From contig CAJTJY010000015.1 in the NCBI GenBank assembly GCA_910576975.1, positions 1 through 64,000 on the forward strand: a stretch of DNA of 64,000 nt, read 5' to 3'. Origin of the DNA: an uncultured Lachnospiraceae bacterium. Lineage in GTDB: Bacteria > Bacillota > Clostridia > Lachnospirales > Lachnospiraceae. The notes under the pieces are model-generated. The model saw only the letters and a list, made by a program, of their open reading frames with translations, had not been told where the DNA came from and searched no databases. Positions 25,669-34,894 of this stretch are shown here, in pieces; within the stretch, counting starts at the first letter, position 1; the number at the start of each line of letters is the position of its first letter. Both the position numbers and the translations under genes were made by a program.

Positions 25669-27447
25669 ATGTCAGAGACAGAGAAACGGAGGATCAAGCG
25701 AAAAAAGCGCCCTGGAATCAACAAGGCGCCAGTCATTGCGGCAATTGTTTTTATTATCGTTGTGATTGCTGCGGCAATGTTGAGTGTGATGATTAAAAAG
25801 TACAGTCCGTCCAAAGAGAGAGTTGATTTGCGGGAATACTATCACTTGCAGCAAGAGAATGATGTAGCGTTGCTTCTGGATCAACAGATACTGGAGGAGA
25901 CGGCTATATTGTGGGAAGGGCAGGTGTATTTGGAGTATGAAGTGGTCCAAAAGTATTTAAATCAGCGCTTTTACTGGGATTCCAATGAAAATATTCTGCG
26001 ATATACTACGGATGCAGATGTGATTTCCGTATATGCGGGAGAGGATTCTTATTTCGTTGGCAAGAAAGAGCACAAGGAAAGCTATCCTTTGGTCAGAGTA
26101 GATGGAGAAAAGGTTTATCTAGCCCTGAAGTTTGTTCAGAAATATACTAACCTGGATTTTGCAATGCATCAGGAGCCTAACCGGGTTTTGATTACAGCTT
26201 CTTGGGGAGAAATTTCCAAATCTGTAGTTAAGAAGAATACGCAGATTAGAGTTAAAGGGGGGATCAAAAGCCCGATTGTGTCTGATGTCAAGAAAGGCGT
26301 CAGTGTGATTGTCATAGACAGCGGAGAGAAATGGAGCAAGGTTTGCACGGAGGATGGCATGATCGGTTATCTTCCAAAAAAGAGACTGGGAGAAGTAAAG
26401 CAGGAGGTGATTTCCAGAGATTTTGAAGAACCTCAGTTTAATCATCTTCTCAAAGAAGAACCAGTGAGCCTTGGCTGGCATCAGGTCACGAATCAAGAAG
26501 CGAATGGACGGATTGCCAGCGTTTTGCAGTCTGTCAAAGGACTGAATGTGATATCTCCAACCTGGTTTTACCTGAATGATAATGAGGGAAATATTTATTC
26601 CCTGGCAAGCAGGGATTATGTCGAGTATTGCCATCAGCAGAATGTGGAAGTATGGGGGCTGGTCAGCAATCTGGAGAATCCTGATGCTGATTCAAATTAT
26701 GTGCTGACACATACATCCACCAGGGATTATTTGACGAATCAGATTATTGCGGCGGCTATTGAATACGATCTGGATGGGATTAATCTCGATTTCGAGGCCC
26801 TTAGCGGGGATGTAGGAGACGCTTATATTCAATTTATTCGGGAATTATCCATTAAGTGTGAGAACAATGACCTGGTGTTGTCCGTGGATAATTATGTTCC
26901 TTCTTCATATACGGCGTTTTATAACCGCAAAGAACAGGCGGTGTTTGCAGATTATGTGATTATCATGGCGTATGACGAGCATTACAGTGGTTCTGAGGAT
27001 ATTGGCTCCGTGTCCTCCATTGGCTTTGTGGAAAAGGGGGTTTCTGATACGCTTCAGGAGGTTCCGGCTGAACAGACCATTCTTGGAATTCCGTTCTATT
27101 CCAGAGTGTGGGAGCTGACGCTTAAGGACGGAGCGGGAGAAGATGTGGAATCTGCTTCTGAGGATTACATTCCCTATACGTTTACCTGTACGGAAGAAGG
27201 CATGCAAACGATAGAAGACCGCTATACGGCGCATGGCGCTCAGGCGATCTGGTCCGAGGAAGACGGGCAGTATGTCGCAGAATATGAAAGCGAGGGAAAG
27301 ACCTATAAAATCTGGATCGAAAATGAAGCCTCTCTGGAGGAGAAGCTTAAGGTTATGAAAGAACACCAGCTTGCAGGCGCCGCATATTGGAAGCTCGGCC
27401 TGGAACGTCAACCGGCTTGGGAGACAATTATAAAGTATGTAAATTGA
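25669..27447 (+). CDS. envelope GH18 glycosidase with SH3 and copper-amine-oxidase-like N domain
   Basis: A 592-residue protein: basic N-terminus and one span (about 20-42), a copper-amine-oxidase N-terminal-like domain (about 60-165), a bacterial SH3 domain (about 180-245) and a GH18 barrel (about 255-590). The active motif DGINLDFEAL fits DGxxxDxE, with Glu as acid/base. Related proteins (YaaH/SleL, YdhD) act on peptidoglycan glycan strands, in spores or the wall. The SH3 domain suggests wall binding. The start follows AGGAGG. A single-gene unit. The substrate, cortex or vegetative wall, cannot be told from sequence. Confidence 0.8.
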   Translation: MSETEKRRIKRKKRPGINKAPVIAAIVFIIVVIAAAMLSVMIKKYSPSKERVDLREYYHLQQENDVALLLDQQILEETAILWEGQVYLEYEVVQKYLNQRFYWDSNENILRYTTDADVISVYAGEDSYFVGKKEHKESYPLVRVDGEKVYLALKFVQKYTNLDFAMHQEPNRVLITASWGEISKSVVKKNTQIRVKGGIKSPIVSDVKKGVSVIVIDSGEKWSKVCTEDGMIGYLPKKRLGEVKQEVISRDFEEPQFNHLLKEEPVSLGWHQVTNQEANGRIASVLQSVKGLNVISPTWFYLNDNEGNIYSLASRDYVEYCHQQNVEVWGLVSNLENPDADSNYVLTHTSTRDYLTNQIIAAAIEYDLDGINLDFEALSGDVGDAYIQFIRELSIKCENNDLVLSVDNYVPSSYTAFYNRKEQAVFADYVIIMAYDEHYSGSEDIGSVSSIGFVEKGVSDTLQEVPAEQTILGIPFYSRVWELTLKDGAGEDVESASEDYIPYTFTCTEEGMQTIEDRYTAHGAQAIWSEEDGQYVAEYESEGKTYKIWIENEASLEEKLKVMKEHQLAGAAYWKLGLERQPAWETIIKYVN

Positions 27448-27625
27448 TACCTTTAAAAATGACCGAATTGCCACGATGGGATGTCCCATAGGGCATAGGG
27501 TGATGGGACTGTTGCATGACAAAGCGAGTCTGCGGCAGTCCCATTCTGTAAAGAAGACTGCGAATTTCTTTCCGTGCTTTCTTTACCTAAATCTTTTCTA
27601 ATGATTTGATATACTGGGAATTTAT

Positions 27626-29833
27626 CTATACCAGCGGGCTAATCTCTTTTTCACAAAATAAGATAAGTTTGTGGAGCGCCCTAGTACAGGCGACATATAA
27701 GAGGCTTTTATCATCTTCGTCATGGTAGTTTCGCTTGTCTGCATCACAAATCAAGACTGCGTCAAATTCTAATCCCTTTGACATATATAAAGGCATGATG
27801 AACACGCCCTGTAACTCTGTCTCGCTCTCATTTGTGATTAATTGGAGAGCTAGTTTGTGTCTTAGCTTATCAAATAAGTCAATGCAATTAGCCTCGGTTT
27901 TACAAATCAAGCCTATTGACTTTAGCCCTCTTTCTTGGCATGATTTTACTTCTGCCACAATCTTGTCAGTAAAAATTTCGGGATTATCTGCAATCAATAT
28001 TTCTGGTCTATCCCCGCTTCGGTTAAAACTTTTTATATCTGGACCTTTTTCAAGGAATTTTAGGCTAAAATTTAAGATCTCATTCGTACAACGGAAACTT
28101 TTGTCCAATATAATAAGAGAAGATTTTTTCTTTTTCAGTATGTCTTGAATTTGTTCATAGAAAGAAATATCTTCATTTTTGGCTAGAGTTTGCTTCATAT
28201 CTCCTAAAATTGTAAATTTAGCATTCGAGAATAATAAGCGAAATATTTCAAATTGGAGCGGGTAATAATCTTGGGCTTCATCAATCACTACCTGCTTGAT
28301 GTTTTTGTAGTCATTATTTCCATATATTTTTAAATATAAATAAGTGATTGCGATGGCATCGTCATAGTATAAGCGGTCTGTATCTAGATTTTCGCTGGTA
28401 TAGTTCCAGACATCTTTTAGATCTTCTGATGGCTCGTTAATTTGTAATAAACTGTAAAAATAGGATTGATTGCGAAATAATATTTTATACAATTCAACGA
28501 CATCAATTTTTATACCTGACCCGGCCGAATGGTCAAAATAAGGCGCCCCAGAGGATAAAGACCTTTGTATTTCCTGCCTTATTAAATATTTTTCAGCATT
28601 ATGCCCCTGTTGCTCTCCAGTTCCCAATATTAGTTCTAAGACATAATCTTCTAATTGCTCTAATTTTGTGCCTAATGGCGTTTCTATTCTTCCTATGATT
28701 TTATCTTTTAGCGTCTGCTTGCACGCAACGCATCTTCCTTCATAATAAATATCGTCAAAAGCGATCCATTGTTCTGGAATATCACGAACAAAACGGTCTA
28801 ATGCCTCCCAAAAAAGTTTTGAAGTTTTAAATTTGATGCTGTTTTTATAAAGCTCTTTATATTGTGAATCGGCAATTATGTTTTCTAAAAACTCATTCTT
28901 CGACTGGATTTTCCTGTCTGTTATGATCGAGTCAAGGATATCCTCAAATACCGTGGAAGCAACATTATCTTCTCCCAATTCAGGCAATACATTAGAAATA
29001 TATTGTTCAAATATAGTGTTGGGTGAGATGACGATAATGTTATTTGCGGACAATTTTGTTTGTAATCCTTGATACATCAGATAAGCAGCCCTGTGAAGTG
29101 CGATAGATGTCTTGCCGCTTCCTGCCACGCCCTGTACCATCAGCAGGTCATTTTCCATATCCCTGATAACCAAGTCCTGTTCATGTTGTATCGTTTCGAC
29201 AATTGCTTTCATTTTGGCGTTGGAATTCTGTGATAACAGCTGTCTTAAAAATTCATCAACAATCTGTACATCTGCGTCAAAAAAATATTCCAGAGTTCCA
29301 TTTTTTATTTCATACTGGCGTTTTAAGTCAAGTTCGCCTGTTACCCGCCCGCATGGAGCGTCATAGAATGCCTCTCCTTTCATAAAGCGATAAAAAATAC
29401 TGGCAATTGGAGACCTCCAATCATAAACATACATTTCCTGAGCGCTGTTTTTCCGTAGGGAGGACCGCCCGATATAGATTTTTTCAAATTCTTCCTCATC
29501 ATCAAATTTAAAATCAATTCTGGCAAAATACGGAGATTTTATCATTTTTTCTAATAAAAATATCTTATGTTCTTTTTCCTCATAGTCTATAATTTTATCG
29601 GTCACAGGGTTGGCATATTGACTTAATTCAACAAGTGCCTCAAAGCCATCCGCAGTGTATAAGCTTGTAACCCTATGTGTTGCGTTTTCTCGCAGTTCTT
29701 TTTTGGCTTCCATAATTTCTGATTTCTTTTTATCGACTGCCTCTTGTGCCTGCTTTAATTGTTGTGCAGCTAAAGATATCGTTTGTCTTAATCTTTTTTC
29801 TTCATACTCTCGTTCTGCTAGATTCATTCCCAT
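27626..29833 (-). CDS. helD: HelD-like superfamily 1 helicase, RNA polymerase recycling factor
   Basis: A 735-residue HelD-type ATPase: an N-terminal coiled coil (about 1-65) that in HelD enters the RNA polymerase secondary channel, then a split UvrD/Rep-like motor with Walker A VQGVAGSGKTSIALHRAA, Walker B VVIDEAQDYYPLQ, motif III LGDMKQTL and a late VACTRALHKLILF. HelD releases stalled or idle polymerase from DNA and nucleic acid. A CVACKQTLKD stretch is present mid-protein. The start follows AAGGAGG. The gene is AT-rich compared with flanking housekeeping genes. Confidence 0.8.
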   Translation of the reverse strand: MGMNLAEREYEEKRLRQTISLAAQQLKQAQEAVDKKKSEIMEAKKELRENATHRVTSLYTADGFEALVELSQYANPVTDKIIDYEEKEHKIFLLEKMIKSPYFARIDFKFDDEEEFEKIYIGRSSLRKNSAQEMYVYDWRSPIASIFYRFMKGEAFYDAPCGRVTGELDLKRQYEIKNGTLEYFFDADVQIVDEFLRQLLSQNSNAKMKAIVETIQHEQDLVIRDMENDLLMVQGVAGSGKTSIALHRAAYLMYQGLQTKLSANNIIVISPNTIFEQYISNVLPELGEDNVASTVFEDILDSIITDRKIQSKNEFLENIIADSQYKELYKNSIKFKTSKLFWEALDRFVRDIPEQWIAFDDIYYEGRCVACKQTLKDKIIGRIETPLGTKLEQLEDYVLELILGTGEQQGHNAEKYLIRQEIQRSLSSGAPYFDHSAGSGIKIDVVELYKILFRNQSYFYSLLQINEPSEDLKDVWNYTSENLDTDRLYYDDAIAITYLYLKIYGNNDYKNIKQVVIDEAQDYYPLQFEIFRLLFSNAKFTILGDMKQTLAKNEDISFYEQIQDILKKKKSSLIILDKSFRCTNEILNFSLKFLEKGPDIKSFNRSGDRPEILIADNPEIFTDKIVAEVKSCQERGLKSIGLICKTEANCIDLFDKLRHKLALQLITNESETELQGVFIMPLYMSKGLEFDAVLICDADKRNYHDEDDKSLLYVACTRALHKLILFCEKEISPLV

Positions 29834-29859
29834 AATAACTATGACCTCCTTACTGAAAA

Positions 29860-30327
29860 ATGTACTCTTGAAATCGCTCTTATAGCTGCTTTTACTGCTA
29901 ATTTACTGCTAAATAAACACAAATTTAATTAACATGCCATCTATGCAATCAAAGACTTGTGCACATCGGACAAAAAATCTTCTCGCAATATCAGGCGCAA
30001 AGAGTATCCGAGAATACATAAAAGCAAAAGATATTTTTTACTGAGACACAAGCTTAACATACGTTAGCACATAGAAACAGTCTTGTATATAAGAAATTTG
30101 TATGATATTATTACAGTGGGAAGAGGACAGTAATTTATTTCAATTTCTGCAAGCGTATTTATTACCAACAGTAATGTATGTAACAGAAATTTGCACATAG
30201 CAGTTATGTTGCTAAATCTTGGCTTTTGAAAAGCGAGCAGCAGACAATTAGAAGCTTTTGCAAAATAGCAACAAAATGAGACTTTGGAGAAAGCGCCTAT
30301 CTATGCAGATAATTGATCCTTGTGGAA
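29860..30327. other. noncoding AT-rich spacer upstream of helD
   Basis: About 470 bases with no open frame that looks coding and no RNA family I recognise. It holds the leftward helD leader and ends at the palindromic element at 30328. Confidence 0.5.
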
Positions 30328-30493
30328 CTAGTGTACTGACATGCTGATAAATAGACAAACTTACTTGCCTATTTGCCCATCTGCTGCGTTAGATTTTCTA
30401 GCCGTAGCCACCGCTACGCCGTCGAAAGTCTGCCTTGCAGAAAGACAAATATCCTGCGTAATTTTGTTAAATATCAACATGTCAGTACACTAG
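30328..30493. mobile_element. MITE-like palindromic element
   Basis: A 166-bp element with perfect 16-bp terminal inverted repeats, CTAGTGTACTGACATG at the left and CATGTCAGTACACTAG at the right, continuing inward imperfectly. The centre is itself near-palindromic (TAGCCGTAGCCACCGCTACG), as are the flanking CTGCTGCGTTAGATTTTC and GAAAGTCTGCCTTGCAG stretches. It encodes no protein. Such non-autonomous palindromic repeats are frequent in Lachnospiraceae genomes. It lies 168 bases before cwlD. Confidence 0.65.
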
Positions 30494-30794
30494 AAAATAG
30501 AAAAAGAATGGTGAAACCAGAAATTACTTCATATTTGCTGTACTAGTAGATTTCCTTTTGTCATATTTTAATTATGAGGATGGTCAGATCAGGCAGGGGT
30601 AAGGAAAGCTCCTCCTGCCAGTGTCTGCGTATGCTGAAGTATGCATGGAATGGAGGTCGCATGAAAAAAAGACTAGAAGTGATTATGGCGGTGCTGTTGC
30701 TCTTGGGAGCATATTTTTTTGCCCGGGAAGGCGTTCATGTGGTGGATAGCCTTAAGGCGGAGAAAGGCGAGGTTTGCATTGTAATAGATGCTGG

Positions 30795-30804
30795 ACATGG
30801 GGGA
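30795..30804 (+). repeat. direct repeat at left edge of cwlD intervening sequence
   Basis: ACATGGGGGA inside the AGHGG codons of cwlD. An identical copy lies at 31922-31931. The spacing of the two copies is 1,127 bp, which is not a multiple of three. Confidence 0.8.
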
Positions 30805-31195
30805 TGTTAGCTGCGCAAGCAAGACACTATAGTGATGTAATGCGAGAAATTATATAATTCATTGATTTGTTATATATAAATATAACTTTTGTTTGCGGCT
30901 TGCGATCAATGAGATAATAAATGGCGCTGATGGTCAATTGTGAATATCGGAGAATTGAAAATGCTTTGCGGTCTGAATGTATTGATAACTTATTAAAGCA
31001 AGACTTTAGTTTTGGTCTTGTTGTAAATGCTAATTTAAAACGGAATGTTGTAGAGACTCATTTTAAAATAATTATTATATTAATTTAGTTTGGATTTTAT
31101 AAAAGGCAATGGCTGGTTTCTAATATTTTGTACTAAATCATGTTGGAAGTGTTGTTTCTGGTTGCTGTATGTAAATTGCTATTTATCGGAAAAAA

Positions 31196-31241
31196 GACGC
31201 AAAGAATAGGTTGATTCTTTCTGCTAACGTCTCTTTGCGCC
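31196..31241 (+). promoter_or_regulatory. leader hairpin before small membrane protein
   Basis: GACGCAAAGA (31196-31205) pairs with TCTTTGCGCC (31232-31241) at nine of ten positions, ending seven bases before the ribosome binding site of the gene at 31261. It could affect translation or mRNA stability. Confidence 0.45.
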
Positions 31242-31260
31242 CGGAATGGAGGAAATTACG

Positions 31261-31659
31261 ATGCAAATTAATGAGAAAGGGAAAAAGATTCTTGTCTGTA
31301 TTTTCTATGTGTTGTCTTTGCTGCCGCTTTTTTTGCCGTGGTGCTATTTTGAGGAAGAAGTGGACGGAATCAAATCTGGACTGGATATTGTTAATCATGC
31401 GGCGTTGTTGATCTTGATTTTTGCTACCTTGCTAGGGGTTCTGCTAGCAAGGAATGAAAGAGGAAGAAAGCTTACAAAGATTTTATTATTGACGCACTCG
31501 GCGATATATCTTTTTTATGCGTTATTTTGGTATGTGCCGCTGTTGACGGATTTCAATCTGTTGCTATCCTTGGAGGCTGCGCATTATGGGCTGTATTTGT
31601 CGCTCGTGTGCAATGGATTGCTGTATTTTTATTATGCGAGGATCATGTCAAGGAAATGA
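31261..31659 (+). CDS. small four-span membrane protein of unknown function (inside cwlD insertion)
   Basis: A 132-residue protein with about four predicted spans (near residues 9-27, 40-60, 73-93 and 102-125) and short charged loops (EEEVDGIKSG, NERGRKL). I recognise no family. The ATG at 31261 follows GGAGG at eight bases; an ATG at 31246 would overlap that site. It is followed by a terminator, so it is a complete transcription unit carried inside the intervening sequence. It could be cargo or could act in maintaining the element. Confidence 0.65.
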   Translation: MQINEKGKKILVCIFYVLSLLPLFLPWCYFEEEVDGIKSGLDIVNHAALLILIFATLLGVLLARNERGRKLTKILLLTHSAIYLFYALFWYVPLLTDFNLLLSLEAAHYGLYLSLVCNGLLYFYYARIMSRK

Positions 31660-31714
31660 CTTGTTTGAGAAATTTTTACTGTGCCATATGGCTCAAGATG
31701 TAAGGAGAGTTAAT

Positions 31715-31762
31715 AAAAGGGATTTCGGCGGGTTTGATGTATTGCTGAAAGCCCTTTTTTTC
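31715..31762 (+). terminator. rho-independent terminator inside intervening sequence
   Basis: AAAGGGATTTCGGC pairs with GCTGAAAGCCCTTT with two mismatches, followed by a seven-T tract, 55 bases after the small membrane protein gene. Confidence 0.75.
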
Positions 31763-31921
31763 TTACATATATAAGCTTCGTGTGATCGCAAGACATGTTC
31801 TGCATAGCTGTTCAAATGATCGAATCGCCAAAATGTGATGCCCTGGAGGGGATGATTTATTCTGGGAGGCATGGCATCAAGAGTTCTAAATATACTCAAG
31901 GCTGCGCCTGTGATATCCGGC

Positions 31922-31931
31922 ACATGGGGGA
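31922..31931 (+). repeat. direct repeat at right edge of cwlD intervening sequence
   Basis: ACATGGGGGA, identical to 30795-30804; directly followed by GATGATCCAGGC, which continues the cwlD reading frame (DDPG). Confidence 0.8.
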
Positions 31932-32532
31932 GATGATCCAGGCAAGATCGGCATCAACAAGGCCAAGGAAAAAGATATCAATCTAAAGATTGCCAAAGAA
32001 TTAAAAAAGCTGTTGGAACAGGAGGGGATTCAGATTGTGATGACTAGAACGGATGACGCAGGATTGTATCAACAGTCGTCCAATAACAAAAAAGTGGAAG
32101 ACATGCGCAAGCGTTGTGAAATCATCACCAAGGCAAAACCAGTGTTTACCGTAAGCATCCACCAAAACAGTTATCCAGAAGAGTCAGTGAAAGGAGCGCA
32201 GGTATTCTATTATGGGCAGTCTAAGGAGGGGAAAAAATTGGCGGAAACATTGCAGCAGGCGTTGGTTGAGCATTTGGATCCGCAGAATCACAGGCAGGCG
32301 AAAGCCAATGAGAGTTACTATCTTTTGAAAAAGACGCCTTCGCCTACCGTAATTGTGGAATGCGGATTTTTAAGCAATTCCCAGGAGGCTGGCATGCTGG
32401 TGACAGAAGAATATCAAAAAAAAGTGGCAGAAGCAGTAAAAATGGGGATTTTACAGTGCCTGAATCCACAAACAGGCACGCAAAAAGAACAAAAACCGCA
32501 AAACGAATGAGGCGTCCCCCTACATATAGTGG

Positions 32533-32562
32533 TTGCGGACTTTCCCTAATATGGTATATAAT
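32533..32562 (+). promoter_or_regulatory. sigma-A promoter of sua5
   Basis: TTGCGG (32533-32538) and TATAAT (32557-32562), 18 bases apart. The promoter and leader resemble those of gdpP at 13362-13410 (ATATGGTATA, TCCAC, AAAGCA, GTGCC). Confidence 0.55.
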
Positions 32563-32678
32563 ATCCACAAAAGCAGCAAACGGTGCCGACACAGCCAGGG
32601 AAAACATGGTTTTGCAGGCGCCCGCTGCAATAGAAGCCAATGGAGCCAGGCGCAAGAAACATCGGGACAGGTAGCGGA

Positions 32679-33734
32679 ATGAAAACAGTCATAGAGAAAA
32701 TTTCAAATGATCAAAAGATTCTTAACCAAAATAAAATAGCCGCCGCAGGAAAAATCATCCAAGAAGGCGGGCTAGTCGCATTTCCGACGGAAACAGTTTA
32801 CGGTCTGGGGGCGGACGCGTTGAATCCAGAAGCCTCAAGAAAGATTTACGAGGCGAAAGGACGTCCTTCAGACAACCCGCTTATCGTACATATTTCCCGC
32901 ATGGAGGATCTGACGGCGATTGTCAGCCATGTGCCAAGGCAGGCGGTGAAATTGGCGCAACGTTTCTGGCCAGGGCCTCTGACGATGATTTTTAAGAAAG
33001 CAAAGCAAGTTCCGCTTCAGACCACGGGAGGTCTAGACACTGTGGCTGTGCGCATGCCAGATCATCCAGTGGCATTGGCATTGATTCAGGCAGGCGGCGG
33101 ATATATTGCAGCCCCCAGCGCTAATGTCTCAGGGCGTCCAAGTCCTACATTGGCGGAACACGTTGCTCAGGACATGGAGGGGCGGATTCCTATGATTCTT
33201 GATGGCGGGGCTGTCGGAATTGGGATTGAATCTACCATTGTCGATGTTTCAGGAGATATTCCTATGATATTAAGACCTGGATTCATTACGCTGGAAATGA
33301 TGTGGGAAGTCATCGGGGAAGTGCGATTGGACCCAGGACTAGCAGAAGATGATCCTAGCGTGCGTCCAAAGGCGCCAGGAATGAAGTATAAGCACTATGC
33401 GCCGAAAGCCGAATTAATTTTGATTCATGGCGCACAAGAGAAAGTACAGCAAAAAATCAATGATTTGACACAGGAAGCTGAAGGATCCGGGAAAACGGCG
33501 GGGGTTATCGGGACAGATGAGAGCTGCGGCTGCTATTGCCATGGCATCGTGAAAAGCATTGGAGCAAGGAGCGATGAAGCTACCGTGGCCAGGCATTTGT
33601 ATGCAATATTACGGGAATTTGACCAGCAGGAAGTAGACATTATATATTCTGAGAGTTTCTCATCTTCTGGGATTGGACAGGCAATCATGAATCGCATGTT
33701 AAAGGCGGCTGGGCATCAGATCATTGAAGCGTAG
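32679..33734 (+). CDS. sua5: L-threonylcarbamoyladenylate synthase (Sua5/YwlC)
   Basis: A 351-residue two-domain Sua5. The YrdC domain (about 15-215) has GGLVAFPTETVYGLGADAL, KGRPSDNPLIVHI and the SANVSGRPSPT block that bind ATP and threonine; the C-terminal Sua5 domain (about 225-350) starts after APGMKYKHYAPKAEL. The enzyme makes threonylcarbamoyl-AMP for the t6A37 modification of ANN-decoding tRNAs. Its neighbours, a LMW phosphatase-like gene, upp and the atp operon, mirror Bacillus ywlC-ywlE-upp-atp. The ribosome binding site is weak; the start was chosen by the typical N-terminus. Confidence 0.93.
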   Translation: MKTVIEKISNDQKILNQNKIAAAGKIIQEGGLVAFPTETVYGLGADALNPEASRKIYEAKGRPSDNPLIVHISRMEDLTAIVSHVPRQAVKLAQRFWPGPLTMIFKKAKQVPLQTTGGLDTVAVRMPDHPVALALIQAGGGYIAAPSANVSGRPSPTLAEHVAQDMEGRIPMILDGGAVGIGIESTIVDVSGDIPMILRPGFITLEMMWEVIGEVRLDPGLAEDDPSVRPKAPGMKYKHYAPKAELILIHGAQEKVQQKINDLTQEAEGSGKTAGVIGTDESCGCYCHGIVKSIGARSDEATVARHLYAILREFDQQEVDIIYSESFSSSGIGQAIMNRMLKAAGHQIIEA

Positions 33735-33754
33735 AGAAGATGGAGGCGGCAATC

Positions 33755-34216
33755 ATGAAACGATACGAAAAAATTATTTTTGTATGTGAAAGTGGAACAG
33801 CGAGGGCGCCGATGGCTGAGGCTATTTTGAAGGAATATACGATGAGATTCCCAGTGGGTATTGAGAGCAGGGGGTTAGTGGTGCTTTTTCCAGAGCCATT
33901 GAATCAGAAAGCAGAAGCAGTGCTTATCAGCAATGGCATTAATATGGAAGAAAAGATGTCCTGTCAGTTACAAGAGGAGGATTTGCAGCCAGAACATTTA
34001 GTCCTTGTCATGGAGGCGGCTCAGAAGCGGAAGATCTTGGAAGAATATTCTGGAGCGCTTGAGACAGATGTCGAGGTATTGACAGAATTAGTGGGGGATG
34101 AATTGGAGATATTAAATCCTTATGGGGGGACTTTGCAGTCATATGGCTTGTGTTATGAAACTTTAAATAAGACAATACAAAAGCTGGTAAAGCTTATCAA
34201 CGAAGGAGAAGAATGA
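33755..34216 (+). CDS. low-molecular-weight protein tyrosine phosphatase-like protein (YwlE-like)
   Basis: A 153-residue LMW-PTP/arsenate reductase-fold protein. The P-loop [14 protein letters not shown] has the C(X)5R signature. The late loop reads [12 protein letters not shown] where active enzymes have DP(F/Y)GG, so the general-acid Asp is replaced by Asn. In Bacillus the counterpart YwlE removes arginine phosphate from proteins and sits in the same gene neighbourhood. The Asp-to-Asn change may reduce or alter activity. The ATG at 33755 with GGAGG is preferred over 33740. It is two bases from upp. Confidence 0.75.
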   Translation: MKRYEKIIFVCESGTARAPMAEAILKEYTMRFPVGIESRGLVVLFPEPLNQKAEAVLISNGINMEEKMSCQLQEEDLQPEHLVLVMEAAQKRKILEEYSGALETDVEVLTELVGDELEILNPYGGTLQSYGLCYETLNKTIQKLVKLINEGEE

Positions 34217-34217
34217 T

Positions 34218-34847
34218 ATGGGAAAAGTAATTGTAATGAAACATCCTTTGATTCAGCACAAAATTGGCTGGATTCGTAGAACAACCACGGGCTCCCGGGA
34301 TTTTCGCGGCATTGTGAGCGAGATAGCTATGCTGATGTGTTATGAGGCTACTAGGGAGCTGGAACTGGAAGAGATTGAGATTGAGACGCCGATTTGTAAG
34401 ACGAAGGCAAAGGAGCTCAAAGGTAAAAAGCTGGCAGTGGTTCCAATTCTCCGGGCAGGACTAGGCATGGTCGAAGGAATGCTGACAATGATCCCGGCGG
34501 CAAAAGTGGGACATATTGGATTGTATCGTGATCCTGAGACCTTAGAGCCTGTGGAGTATTATTGCAAGCTGCCAGAGGACTGTGCCGAGCGGGAAGTATT
34601 CGTGGTGGATCCGATGCTGGCGACCGGGGGCTCTGCAGTGGCTGCAATTCGTATGCTAAAAGACAAGGGCGTGAAAAATATTCATTTTATGTGCGTCATT
34701 GCGGCGCCAGAGGGAGTCAAGGCGATGGAAGAAGCCCATCCAGACGTGGATATTTATATCGGAGGCTTGGATGAAAGATTAAATGATCACGGCTATATTG
34801 TTCCAGGGCTGGGCGATGCCGGGGACCGGATTTTCGGAACGCAGTAA
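34218..34847 (+). CDS. upp: uracil phosphoribosyltransferase
   Basis: A 209-residue enzyme that converts uracil and PRPP to UMP. It shows [17 protein letters not shown] near the N-terminus, [15 protein letters not shown], the PRPP-binding [20 protein letters not shown] and the uracil-binding [17 protein letters not shown]-terminus. The length is standard. The start follows GGAGAAG, with one base between it and the upstream stop. Confidence 0.97.
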   Translation: MGKVIVMKHPLIQHKIGWIRRTTTGSRDFRGIVSEIAMLMCYEATRELELEEIEIETPICKTKAKELKGKKLAVVPILRAGLGMVEGMLTMIPAAKVGHIGLYRDPETLEPVEYYCKLPEDCAEREVFVVDPMLATGGSAVAAIRMLKDKGVKNIHFMCVIAAPEGVKAMEEAHPDVDIYIGGLDERLNDHGYIVPGLGDAGDRIFGTQ

Positions 34848-34894
34848 TAGGTTTTTGCTGTTTAGGTGTGAAAGCTGAAAGAGGAGGAATCAGA

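Larger units (their letters stand above)
30805..31931 (+). mobile_element. 1,127-bp intervening sequence in cwlD
   Basis: Everything between the end of cwlD codon 48 and its resumption. It carries one clear gene (31261-31659) with its own terminator and no recombinase, transposase or reverse transcriptase. No terminal inverted repeats are visible beyond the flanking 10-bp direct repeat; GCTGCGC occurs in direct orientation near both ends (30810-30816, 31901-31907). It may be a skin-like intervening element excised by a recombinase acting in trans, the remnant of a larger one, or an insertion with a 10-bp target duplication. The first 450 bases (to about 31190) are AT-rich and hold nothing I recognise. 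Confidence 0.65.
30661..32510 (+). pseudogene. cwlD: cwlD, N-acetylmuramoyl-L-alanine amidase, split by an intervening sequence
   Basis: The 5' part (30661-30804) encodes a signal-anchor (MKKRLEVIMAVLLLLGAYFF) and VCIVIDAGHGG, then hits TGT TAG. The 3' part (31932-32510) resumes with DDPGKIGINKAKEKDINLKI and continues through VMTRTDD, SIHQNSY, GAQVFYYGQ and IVECGFLSN, the amidase_3 zinc-ligand and catalytic blocks. Joining 30804 to 31932 gives 240 residues in frame (Bacillus CwlD is 237). CwlD strips peptides from cortex precursor glycan so that muramic-delta-lactam can form, needed for spore germination. ATG 30661 follows GGAGG. As assembled the gene is broken; precise recombination between flanking ACATGGGGGA repeats would restore it. 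Confidence 0.85.

Noticed and set aside
30805..31931. Group I or group II self-splicing intron in cwlD
   Set aside because: The ends lack GTGYG/AY, no reverse transcriptase or homing endonuclease is present, and the only placement with a 5' exon ending in T leaves the insert ending in T, not G.
31795..31986. 63-codon plus-strand ORF crossing the right cwlD junction
   Set aside because: No ribosome binding site, composition unlike protein, and it overlaps the resumed cwlD frame out of register.
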